A DNA stretch of 64,000 nt from Roseovarius sp. S88 (lineage in GTDB: Bacteria > Pseudomonadota > Alphaproteobacteria > Rhodobacterales > Rhodobacteraceae), in the NCBI RefSeq assembly GCF_037023735.1, contig NZ_CP146070.1, positions 37,004 through 101,003 on the forward strand, given 5' to 3'. Every line of letters starts with the position of its first letter. Positions within the stretch are counted from its first letter, which is position 1. The notes beneath the pieces were generated by a model. The model saw only the letters and a program-made list of their open reading frames with translations. It was not told where the DNA came from and made no database searches. Below, in pieces: positions 8,351 to 16,280 of this stretch. A program made the position numbers and the translations under genes.

Positions 8351-8902
8351 GTGGCGGCTAGATCAGGGACGGTTCCATGGTTCGAGAGCTTTAATGTTGA
8401 GGCAGAGGTTGAAGATCTCCTCGCCCATATCGAGCGCTGCACCGGATTCGCGCTGCCCGCCCGAAAACGTGAAGTCATCATGACCCATGCAAGGGCAAAG
8501 CTCGACAGGACAAGGCAGGCATATCTGGAGGCCAAGGCGGTGGGAAAGCCGGTGTCCACATCGCGGCGTGCGTATCTGACCGACCTGCAGGACACGATCT
8601 TCATGGCGATCCCGGAGGAGAACCTCGCGCTGATGCCGCTAAGCGAACAGGTCCTGAACGACCCTTCATTTTACGCGGACGCTATGCACAGTGCCGCTGC
8701 GATCAGCAGGGATGAGCTTTTCATGGCGCTGTCCTCTTCGCTGAAAGACATGACAGTCCAAGACGCCCGCGCGTTCGTCTCGAAGCTTTGGCACGGCACG
8801 ATTGACGACAATGCCCGCAAATACGCCGAAGCCCTGAAGCGCTCCGAGCGTGAAATCATGCCCCTGCGGCCGGGGAACACCTCAGCCCACGTTCGTTCGT
8901 AA
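8351..8902 (+). CDS. Hypothetical protein, helical
   Basis: A 183-residue soluble protein starting at GTG 8351, immediately downstream of an AT-rich promoter-like stretch. It is predicted largely helical (EVEDLLAHIERCTGF, THARAKLDRTRQAYLEAKAVG). It has no Walker, nuclease or HTH signature that I can see. A strong terminator isolates it from the gene upstream, and the convergent NTPase gene ends 42 bp downstream. Function unknown. Confidence 0.65.
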   Translation: MAARSGTVPWFESFNVEAEVEDLLAHIERCTGFALPARKREVIMTHARAKLDRTRQAYLEAKAVGKPVSTSRRAYLTDLQDTIFMAIPEENLALMPLSEQVLNDPSFYADAMHSAAAISRDELFMALSSSLKDMTVQDARAFVSKLWHGTIDDNARKYAEALKRSEREIMPLRPGNTSAHVRS

Positions 8903-8943
8903 TCACGCGATTACGGAAAAAGTCAAAGGAATGGGCCAACACC

Positions 8944-11900
8944 TTATGACCGATATAGATTAACCATGATATCGTTTGACCAGAACGGTGTTCCTACCGA
9001 AGAGATGATGTTGCGCTCATCCAGCCACCTAACAAGTTCGCTGTTTTCATTCGTTCTCTTGAGAGTAGGACGAGCATATCCGGTTTGGATTTTCGAATAT
9101 GGGTAAGAAAGCTGTCCCAAGACCTCACGAACTTCATTCGTATCGAGTGTTTCATGGAGGAGATTGAGCAACTGGACCTGAGTGCCGATTGGCTTGGTAT
9201 TCACGACAACTGCCTTGACGATCTCAGGTGTGAGTGCAGGCAGCGCGCCATTTGCCCGCAAAAGGATTGGCCCGACAATGCCAGCGCGCTCTGGAAGGCT
9301 GGGAAGACCGCTCAAGTCCATTAAACCAATGAGCGCCCGCTTTTCATCGTCCGAGATATCGGTAGCAAGCAATCTCTCGCGGAAGCTATCGTCAATCGAA
9401 TACGAGCTGGGGTCGCGAAGATAGGAGGCGATGTTCTGAGCGACGAATGCCGTTTGAAGATCAGCCTCGCCGTCAAGCGTGGCCAGATTCTCTGCGTTAA
9501 AGGTGACGCGTCGCTCTTCGATGAGTATTCGGCGTTTGTCGGCGCTTACTGCATTGGGAAATGCCTTGAATTCCTTTGGAAGCGCCCGGATATAATCACG
9601 ATAGACGCTATCGGCGAGACCTTCTGCATCGATGAGGAACTGACGAAGAGGGAGTGCTTCTTTTGGTTCTGGAACTGGAGTTTTCAGGAGAGCGGTACGG
9701 ACCTCATCATCGCCAAGGAAGGCGATGAGAGCGTCACCCTCGAAATTTTCAGACTGGATGAAGGCGAGACAGTTGGACCAAGTAGGAGCGATCTGTGTCC
9801 CACGGAACACCAGGGGCTGATAACGCTCGGGTATTTCTTCCAGTGTGGGTAGAAGCTTGGTTTGTCGTAGGACGAACGCTTCGACATCGTTGGCATCGAG
9901 CTCATCGTGTAACATCACGGCCAATATCGCTTCGATATCCTCCTCATCGTCCTCGTTCATCTCCAACAGCACATTCGTGAAGTACGCTGAAAGATCGCTT
10001 TCCACCCGGATGAGGAGCGGTTCGGCTCCGGAGTTTCGAACCCTCGAGTAATGTCGCTTACGCAAGTCTGGGCCAGTTTCTTCTCCGAGGATAGAGCCGA
10101 AGATGTAGTCAAAGTTAGCAGCGTTCAGGCGGTAATGACCGAACTCGTACAGTTTGCGCGCAACGTTCGGATATTCATCGATGGCAGCAAGATCCTTCGT
10201 TTCGATCCGCAACTCTTCAAGCTTGCTCGGGTCCATCCCCTCTAACAGGTCGAGAAGATCCCGGAGATTGTTGGCGGCAAACGCTCGCAGCTCGGGGTGC
10301 TCCTCGCGTTCCCGGGCCAGCATGGCTGGCGAAAGATGCTCGATGAGGCGTGAAATATGCAAAATTGCCGAGGAATCCTCAATTGCCGCGGGTACGAAAC
10401 CGCGCCAAGCGTCAATGAAGTGCCTCATGAACTCGCCAATGTGCAATCCCGTCGTATAGTAGGCCTCGAAGAACTCCTGCTGATTTGGAAACTCATTTGA
10501 AAGATATGCAAAAACCTTTTCTAGTAGGTTCTTATGCTCCCCGCTCACCAAGAGCGCGTCGACGAGTCGGACGTTCAGCGCATAATCAAGGCCAAAATCG
10601 TCCTCCCTCATTCCAGCGATAACTTCATTCGGGTTGTCGATCGGAAATAGGGGCTCAGGTGTATGGAAAGCCCTTATCTGAATCAGGAACTTGTTGTCGT
10701 TCGGTGAAAGCCGTCCAGTGTGGAACAAGGAGGTATACTGGTAGTAGCTATCATCGAGATGGCCCTCCAGGAGCAGGAACCGAGCCAGTTCGCCGCCCTC
10801 GCCGATATTTTCGAAAAGGTTCTCGATTTCTAACGCGCTTGAGCGCAGCAAAGCGTTAAACTTGCTCGTTCGAATAGTCTTGATCTCGCTTTTCAGAACG
10901 GAGATTCGCCGATGCGCAGCCTTCTTTTGTGCGTCTGCTTTCTGTTCGATGCTTCGCACCCGTTCGGCATAGCTTTCATTGGGGTCGACTTTCTCTTCTA
11001 AGCTAGAATTATTGTGCTGAGAGCGATAATTATTGATCTGACGGCAGTGCAAGTTCGGAGTTGCAATAATTTGTTCGAAATCTGCATGCTCGGACAAACT
11101 ATTAGGCGCAATGCTCTCTTGTGCGGTTCTGCCTACGCCAATGGTATTCGCCGGTAGCGTTTCGAGGAGCGCCATCGCATAAATGCGGTTGAGCTCGCGC
11201 CGATCCTTCGGAATTTGCTGTTCAGCCGCCGCGATATCGCGTTCGAGGTCGGCAATCTCGGAACGATAGCCTCGTTCAAGAGTGGCGATGATCTCGTCTT
11301 TACGCCCCAAAATTCCGGCGAGATGCCCTTCGCCGCGGTGGAGCTGTTCGAAATCCCTAGGATAGACATTCTTATAAATCAGCACTGCAAGAAGCTTCGT
11401 GGCGTCGAGCACGTTCTCGCCATCGGTTTCCAAGTTTGCGACGTAAATCGCATACTCATTGAAAATGTTATGGATCAGCCGGAGGTCGCTGAGGTAGCGA
11501 GACACCTCTCGCAGGAATTGCTGATCTAGCCTTCCGTCCAGTTCGAGTCGCTCACCCTGCGCGAGCACCATGTCAATCGAGTTTGAGCTGTTAATAATCG
11601 GAATGACGGGGATGATGAATTCGAAGAACTTGGTCCGGTCAGTGTTGACAAACATGTCGTCGCGCAGTGCGTAGAGGAATCTGACTTGGCGTTTCACGCC
11701 TACATTGCTGTTCACGAGACTGTTGATCTCGCGAAGCGTGACGAAAATGTCGGAATCCTCGAAGCGATCGAGATCTTCCACGATTACGAGATCGTAGCGC
11801 GTAGATTGGAAGAAGTAGACGATTTCATCCAGGTGACGATTGAGGATTGAGTCTTGGTCTTCCGAAGACGGCCGCATCTCGATGTCCTTCAGCGAAATGC

Positions 11901-12549
11901 TCTTAAGGGACACACCGAAGCTGGCGACGTAAAAGTGATGTATCACAGACCAAAGAAAGATTAGCGCAAAAACGGCTAAGGAGATATTGAACCAGTTCGT
12001 GAGATCGAAGGGTTCGAAATACGACCCTTCAAAGATATCTACGCGATTGTAGAACGCATGCCAAAGAGTGAGTAGTCCGGAAAGAATGTAGAAGGATCGA
12101 AAGATCGACCAAAATCCCGGTGATTGGATACGTTTAAAGCGCGAGAGGGGCAGTTTGTTTGAATCTGCGCCATATAGAAGTTGTTGGAGGATACTTCGCT
12201 CAATTTCCTGTTTGGTCACTGTGCGTCGCTCATCACCTGCTTCCGGTAAGAAGGCGGCGAGAGAGATATGCAGGGCTTTTCGGGGATAGGATTTCAGAAA
12301 AGTTCGGATGATGCTGCTCTTGCCGGAGCCGTAGGGCCCGGTGAGCGCGATGTTTGACACGTCCGGACTGTCGGTGGCGAACTTCAATGCAGCCGAATAT
12401 ACCCCTCCTTGGTCAGCCTCGTCGGTTGGGGCGAGGTCGACGAATTTTGCTGGCCCTACGGGGGCAGCGGTTCTAAAGCGCAATGCTTCCGCAATTTTGA
12501 CGAGCTTGCCGAATATCCAATGGCTGATTTTAGTAAGGTTGGATTTCAT
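8944..12549 (-). CDS. YobI-type membrane P-loop NTPase
   Basis: A 1201-residue protein. Near the N-terminus it has VDLAPTDEAD followed by Walker A GPYGSGKSS (71-79). Two membrane segments follow (about 145-167 and 188-210), then Walker B LVIVEDLDRFED (254-265), as in YobI/KAP-type NTPases. The long C-terminal part is helical and acidic and may be a sensor or effector region. I chose the ATG at 12549 because homologues begin shortly before the LAP motif; an upstream ATG at 12771 adds 74 residues of unlikely composition. It is the only - strand gene in a + strand run and is AT-richer than its neighbours, suggesting acquired cargo. A defence role is an inference from family and context. Confidence 0.85.
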   Translation of the reverse strand: MKSNLTKISHWIFGKLVKIAEALRFRTAAPVGPAKFVDLAPTDEADQGGVYSAALKFATDSPDVSNIALTGPYGSGKSSIIRTFLKSYPRKALHISLAAFLPEAGDERRTVTKQEIERSILQQLLYGADSNKLPLSRFKRIQSPGFWSIFRSFYILSGLLTLWHAFYNRVDIFEGSYFEPFDLTNWFNISLAVFALIFLWSVIHHFYVASFGVSLKSISLKDIEMRPSSEDQDSILNRHLDEIVYFFQSTRYDLVIVEDLDRFEDSDIFVTLREINSLVNSNVGVKRQVRFLYALRDDMFVNTDRTKFFEFIIPVIPIINSSNSIDMVLAQGERLELDGRLDQQFLREVSRYLSDLRLIHNIFNEYAIYVANLETDGENVLDATKLLAVLIYKNVYPRDFEQLHRGEGHLAGILGRKDEIIATLERGYRSEIADLERDIAAAEQQIPKDRRELNRIYAMALLETLPANTIGVGRTAQESIAPNSLSEHADFEQIIATPNLHCRQINNYRSQHNNSSLEEKVDPNESYAERVRSIEQKADAQKKAAHRRISVLKSEIKTIRTSKFNALLRSSALEIENLFENIGEGGELARFLLLEGHLDDSYYQYTSLFHTGRLSPNDNKFLIQIRAFHTPEPLFPIDNPNEVIAGMREDDFGLDYALNVRLVDALLVSGEHKNLLEKVFAYLSNEFPNQQEFFEAYYTTGLHIGEFMRHFIDAWRGFVPAAIEDSSAILHISRLIEHLSPAMLAREREEHPELRAFAANNLRDLLDLLEGMDPSKLEELRIETKDLAAIDEYPNVARKLYEFGHYRLNAANFDYIFGSILGEETGPDLRKRHYSRVRNSGAEPLLIRVESDLSAYFTNVLLEMNEDDEEDIEAILAVMLHDELDANDVEAFVLRQTKLLPTLEEIPERYQPLVFRGTQIAPTWSNCLAFIQSENFEGDALIAFLGDDEVRTALLKTPVPEPKEALPLRQFLIDAEGLADSVYRDYIRALPKEFKAFPNAVSADKRRILIEERRVTFNAENLATLDGEADLQTAFVAQNIASYLRDPSSYSIDDSFRERLLATDISDDEKRALIGLMDLSGLPSLPERAGIVGPILLRANGALPALTPEIVKAVVVNTKPIGTQVQLLNLLHETLDTNEVREVLGQLSYPYSKIQTGYARPTLKRTNENSELVRWLDERNIISSVGTPFWSNDIMVNLYRS

Positions 12550-13465
12550 AACGGGTTGTCTACCATGTTCCAAGCTTTGTCCCATCCGCGCGTAGAACGT
12601 AGACGACCACGCGCTCTCGGGGCCAAATGTTTGCTGTGATGCCGAATTCTGACTTGTCGCAGACAGCCTTCTCTTGTGGTTCGAAATAGCCTTTTGCCAC
12701 AACCGAAGCAAACGCCCAGTTTCCAACAACTGTATTGGAGGTTTCGCAAGCCGTGGGTTGATTGCAGTCATTGGCCTCCGCGATGCCCGAGGCAGTTTTT
12801 AGCGCGAAGCGGTTGTCGACAACTCGCGCAGTGAATGTGTACGATCCGCCCGTTGTGCCGGATTCTGACGCGCATCAGCTCGTTGTGGCTGGTAGGGTGA
12901 TTGCCTAAACTTCTAATGTGATTGGAGCCTTGCGGCCTCCCCAGCTCGGCTTCGCGTGTCGCAGGGGAGAACGGCCCTTCGGTCCGTCGCGCATTCGGCC
13001 ATGCGGCCTCACCGCGGCGTCGCGCCTGGCATTCCGGTTTGCCCGCCTCGCGAGCACGTCCCTCCCCGGCCGCTCCGCCGGATTGCGCTCTGGTCTGTTT
13101 TGCGGGGCAAAACGATCCCGCCGCTTCATCCGTCTCCCGCGTCCGGTCAGGCCGTTTGCCTGCTCGTGTCGGGCAAACCTACCGTCAAAACACACACACA
13201 TGAGTGCGGAAGCATATCCTCCGGATGGCCCCCAAATCAGCCCGCGTCAAGGATCGCAAAACTTTTCGGCGACGGCGGGGCCTTTGGCGCGGAGCGGTCC
13301 CGTGCGTGAGCGCGCGCATGTGTCCGGTGCTGCGCGCAGAAAATTTTTGCGCCCGGCAAGCCGGCGGCTGCGCCGTCCCTGACCCGGGCAGATTCGGAAA
13401 CCAGGCATTCGGCCATGCCCCCACACTCACGTGGTGGCTCTATAACCGAACACTGGAGACCAGAC
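12550..13465. other. Long intergenic region with hairpins
   Basis: About 900 bp without a convincing gene. The first part may hold a gene remnant: a 41-codon frame at 12783-12908 looks weakly protein-like. From about 12930 to 13200 the sequence is low-complexity and C/G-rich, with stacked short inverted repeats such as GTTTTGC-GGG-GCAAAAC (13097-13113) and GTTTGCC...GGCAAAC (13154-13178). A CA-repeat follows at 13190-13200. Several open frames on both strands cross it, but none has a ribosome site plus a plausible protein. It may encode a structured RNA or be a regulatory or replication region; I cannot decide. Confidence 0.4.
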
Positions 13466-14395
13466 ATGGCTTACGACACCGCAAACACCTACGAGACCAT
13501 CGAGCTTTTCGGACTGACCGAGAAGGACGCACAGCTCCCGATCCCGGAGGATCACATCCTGACCGACCACATCATCCGCGAGAGCTTCGAGGCTCTGCTC
13601 GGCCCGCTGCGTGGGACCGGGCTCGAGGCGGAAATCGAACCACTGGCCCACGGGTTGGCGACGATCCTGCAGCGGCGCAAGGTGGCGGTTGGCAAGGAGA
13701 TCGACCGCACCTCCGACAAGATCGGCGCGCTGGCAAAATCTCACGATGGATCGGAGATCGCCGAGACCGCGCTCGAAGAGGCGCAGGCACGCTTTTTGCT
13801 GCTGCGCGAGATCGTCGGCGCGATCGAGGTGATGAGCGAGGCGGCGGCTGAATGCTACGAGATCGAGACGGGTCACGCCTTCATCCCAGCAGCCGGGTCG
13901 CGCGCAAGCGTCCGGGCACAGGAGACCGGGGCGGTCTTCGAGGCGCGGCAACTTCTGGAGCAGCACGACCGTGAAACCGCCGAGAAATCGAAAGTCGAAG
14001 GGGTGCCTCTGATCGTCTCGGGCGCCACCGACTGGACCGATGTCGATGTGATCTTCAACACGCTCGACAAGGTTCGCGAGCGGATCAGGCAGAACCGCAA
14101 TCAGGAGATCTTCCTCTGCCACAAAGGTGGCAAACACGGGGCGGAGATGATTGCGGCACGATGGGCCCGGGCACGCGGGATAGCACAGGCGCGCTTCAAT
14201 CCACGCTGGTCCGCGCATGGGCGGGCGGCACCGTTCAAGTGCAACGACGAAATGCTGGACGACAAGTTCGCGGCGACGGGGGTTGTCCTCTTCGGCGGCA
14301 ATGGGGTCGCGCTGAACCTTGGGCAGAAGGCCGAAGCCAAAGGCCTGACGGTCATGCGGGTTGCTGACCCGGCGAAGAAGGTGTCGCAGGAGTGA
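13466..14395 (+). CDS. DUF2493-domain protein
   Basis: A 309-residue protein. The N-terminal about 165 residues are helical. The C-terminal part (from GVPLIVSGATDWTDVDVIFNTLDK to the end) matches the DUF2493/YspA-type SLOG-like domain: a G-x3-W-TD start, the CHKGGKHGAEMIAARWA nucleotide-binding-like loop, and a final VVLFGGNGVALNLGQKA. Such proteins are frequent on alphaproteobacterial plasmids and are thought to bind nucleotides, but their role is unknown. The ATG at 13466 has a TGGAGA site 7 bp upstream. Confidence 0.88.
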   Translation: MAYDTANTYETIELFGLTEKDAQLPIPEDHILTDHIIRESFEALLGPLRGTGLEAEIEPLAHGLATILQRRKVAVGKEIDRTSDKIGALAKSHDGSEIAETALEEAQARFLLLREIVGAIEVMSEAAAECYEIETGHAFIPAAGSRASVRAQETGAVFEARQLLEQHDRETAEKSKVEGVPLIVSGATDWTDVDVIFNTLDKVRERIRQNRNQEIFLCHKGGKHGAEMIAARWARARGIAQARFNPRWSAHGRAAPFKCNDEMLDDKFAATGVVLFGGNGVALNLGQKAEAKGLTVMRVADPAKKVSQE

Positions 14396-14549
14396 AGAGA
14401 GGGGGTCGCGCTTGGCGCGGCCGCTTTCGTCATGTCTCATTGCGCGTGCCATCGGTCACACTTGATCGGCAGCTCACGGCGTCCAGCACCGTCATCCCTC
14501 TGCCCAGCCCGTCAGAGTGCGGCCCATCCGCATCGGTACGGGCTGGGGA

Positions 14550-14757
14550 TGAGCGCACCTCGCACATCATCAGCAGCGCAAGACCGAGGGGTCGAGACGT
14601 CGCACTTGAGGCTGAAGACCTGCACAACCCTCGGGTGGTGTTGCGGAACATCGCATCCACGCGGGCGGGCTCCGTCAGCACCTCGGCCAGGATCGGCGGG
14701 ACGAGGACGCGGAGGATGGCGTCGGCGTGATGGCAAGGATCATCCGGATCACTCCTT
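14550..14757 (-). pseudogene. Degenerate inverted copy of the 68-residue gene at 14931
   Basis: Read on the - strand, this segment aligns with the start of the + strand gene at 14931-15137. Both have an AAGGAG ribosome site and an ATG (complement of 14741-14743). They share 24 of 25 bases around GCGATGTTCCGCAACACC (14637-14661 here, 15008-15032 in the intact gene) and the TTCAGCCTCAAG block. The copy has shifted frames, so the shared peptide AMFRNT and the FSLK peptide fall in different frames. It is therefore a decayed paralogue facing away from the intact one. The rest of 14396-14930 shows nothing else convincing, apart from a GC-rich hairpin at 14405-14423. Confidence 0.6.
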
Positions 14758-14930
14758 TTTGCTCATAGATGTGGATCGCACGGGGTCGGCCCAATCGTGC
14801 CCTCCGCTGACGCTCCGGCAAGCACAAATACGGCTTCCACGGCGGGCCGCGGACCCTCCGCATTTGCGCTTGCGACCGGGCCTCTTGCCCCCGTGCCGGG
14901 TGATCCCCATCGCAACAAGGAGTAACCCAA

Positions 14931-15137
14931 ATGACCAACCACTACGTCGCCACCGTCCCCGTCAAGTTCATCGACACCGATGGCCAGGAGCGCACCCGTT
15001 TTCAGCGCGTGGGTGCGATGTTCCGCAACACCCGCAACGGGGACGGCTCGGAGTTCTTCAGCCTCAAGCTCGACTTCCCGGTCGCGGTCTCGGAGCTGGT
15101 GATGTTCCCGCCGAGCGCGAAAGATCCCCAGGACTGA
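14931..15137 (+). CDS. Hypothetical 68-residue protein
   Basis: A small protein preceded by a strong AAGGAG site at 14917-14922. The sequence is compact and strand-rich (VATVPVKFIDTDGQERTRFQRVGAMFRN, then FFSLKLDFPVAVSELVMFPP), like a single beta-domain. I do not know a named family. A decayed inverted paralogue lies just upstream (14550-14757). It sits between the DUF2493 gene and the mobilization region and is followed by a strong hairpin. Confidence 0.75.
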   Translation: MTNHYVATVPVKFIDTDGQERTRFQRVGAMFRNTRNGDGSEFFSLKLDFPVAVSELVMFPPSAKDPQD

Positions 15138-15154
15138 ATCCTCTGACGAGGATA

Positions 15155-15183
15155 GGCCGCCCCGAGACGATCTCGAGGCGGCC
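15155..15183 (+). terminator. GC-rich hairpin after the 68-residue gene
   Basis: The arms GGCCGCCCCGAGA and TCTCGAGGCGGCC pair over 13 bp with one mismatch and a CGA loop. They begin 18 bp after the stop. There is no U-tract, so this may act as a processing or stability element rather than a full terminator. A second dyad, ATCCCTG-TTC-CAGGGAT, follows at 15186-15202. Confidence 0.5.
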
Positions 15184-15375
15184 CGATCCCTGTTCCAGGG
15201 ATGCCGTCACCGGCGCGTGTGATCGCCTACAGCGACCTCCTCTTGGTGCCGGTCGCTGCGCGTTCAAGGGACGCACTTCCCCGGAATGGTCAGGCCGCGA
15301 CAGAGCGGCCAAGTCAGCCTCAAGGGGGCCATCCACAAAAACCTATCGGCCAGGGCCTCCTGGTTTTTGCGGCAG

Positions 15376-15664
15376 AGATTTGGCGGAGCCAAATCTGGCC
15401 CTCCTTGACCCTGCCTGTCCGCCCTGTCGGTGGGGTTGCGCCCGCCCGCGGTTCCGTCCGAACACATGTGTGTTCGGCCAGACCCTCGGGCGGTGCTGGG
15501 GAAGGGGACCCATTGGACAGGTGGGTCGCCCGGTGGCGAGGGGGCAGGCCCGCGTCCCTGCGGGCCGCGGGGGAAGCGGACACCAAGGCTGCCTGAGACA
15601 GAATGCAACGTAAGTATATAATTGACAGCGCGGTATAGTATCGTAAGGTGGGGCAGCCTTGGTG
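15376..15664. other. Candidate origin of transfer (oriT) region
   Basis: The 560-bp gap before the mobilization genes has no convincing ORF but several structures. These are a perfect hairpin AGATTTGGC-GGA-GCCAAATCT (15376-15396), a dyad CCGAACACA-TG-TGTGTTCGG (15458-15477), and 13-bp inverted arms CACCAAGGCTGCC (15581-15593) and GGCAGCCTTGGTG (15652-15664). The last arms enclose 58 bp of AT-rich sequence with two CGTAAG repeats. VirD2-type relaxases are normally encoded next to their oriT. The nic site cannot be identified by eye. Confidence 0.5.
15634..15646 (-). promoter_or_regulatory. Element shared with the VirB operon upstream region
   Basis: On the - strand this reads TTACGATACTATA. 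It differs by one base from TTACGATAGTATA at 49822-49834, upstream of the VirB operon. It lies inside the AT-rich core upstream of mobC and may be a promoter element or a site for a shared regulator. Confidence 0.4.
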
Positions 15665-15698
15665 GAAGGTGGCAGGAAATAGGGGGTCTTTCTTCCGC

Positions 15699-16280
15699 AT
15701 GTCCCGAACAAAACGCCTCACAGAGACCGAGAAGATGCAGATCGCCCGCGAGGCGGCGGAGGGTGTGTCGACGTCTGAGCTGGCTGAGCGTTTCGAGGTC
15801 ACATCGCGGGCCGTGCGCTACGTCCTCAAAGCTGATGCCGAGCGCAAGACGGATGCCGCAATTCCGGTCTCAGCGGTCAGTGTGAAGGTCACGGCTGCGG
15901 AGCTTGCGGCGCTCGACGCGGTGTTGGCGAAGGCGGGGATCGAGAGCCGGGCCGAGGGGCTGCGGCGGCTCATCCAGGCGGCAGGCGGGGTGTTCGTTCC
16001 GGATGCGCAGATGGCAGCCGAGATGGCGCGCTACCGCGCCTCTCTGCACGAGGTTGGCAATGGGGTCGCGCAGATCGCCAAGCAGATGACGAAGGCCAAC
16101 CGGCAGGGGCAGGGGGTCGGCCCGGAATTCACTGAGTTGCGCCTTGCGCAGATGCGCGGGCTGGCGCGGTTCATTCTGGACTCCGCTGACGAGATCGACC
16201 TGCTCCTGCGCCGCCGTCGGGATGCGATGAAGCTCGAGGCCACGGCCGCCTTGCGGGAGTTTGCCCATGCGGCTGAATGA
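15699..16280 (+). CDS. Relaxosome accessory protein, MobC/VirD1-like
   Basis: A 193-residue protein that likely bends or melts oriT DNA and recruits the relaxase. Residues about 8-45 form a helix-turn-helix (TETEKMQIAREAAEG...ELAERFEVTSRAVRYVL). A MobC-type core follows, with the diagnostic NGVAQIAKQMTKANRQG helix near residues 119-135. The relaxase gene overlaps its 3' end by 14 bp. The ATG at 15699 has only a distant GGGGG upstream, so the start is less certain than the identity. The position directly after the candidate oriT fits the role. Confidence 0.85.
   Translation: MSRTKRLTETEKMQIAREAAEGVSTSELAERFEVTSRAVRYVLKADAERKTDAAIPVSAVSVKVTAAELAALDAVLAKAGIESRAEGLRRLIQAAGGVFVPDAQMAAEMARYRASLHEVGNGVAQIAKQMTKANRQGQGVGPEFTELRLAQMRGLARFILDSADEIDLLLRRRRDAMKLEATAALREFAHAAE

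Noticed and set aside
12905-13400. Several short ORFs of 80-150 codons in the hairpin-rich region
   Set aside because: Composition is extreme, starts have no ribosome site, and frames overlap on both strands; I treat the region as non-coding.
14405-14423. GC-rich hairpin after the DUF2493 gene as a terminator
   Set aside because: A G-T pair and no U-run make it weak; it is mentioned but not listed separately.
13427-14452. A 341-codon open frame on the - strand opposite the DUF2493 gene
   Set aside because: It mirrors the + strand gene with GC-rich codon periodicity, has no domain, and lacks a good ribosome site.
15458-15477. Palindrome CCGAACACATGTGTGTTCGG as a stand-alone regulator site
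   Set aside because: It is clear as a dyad, but no regulator is tied to it; it is recorded only as part of the candidate oriT region.
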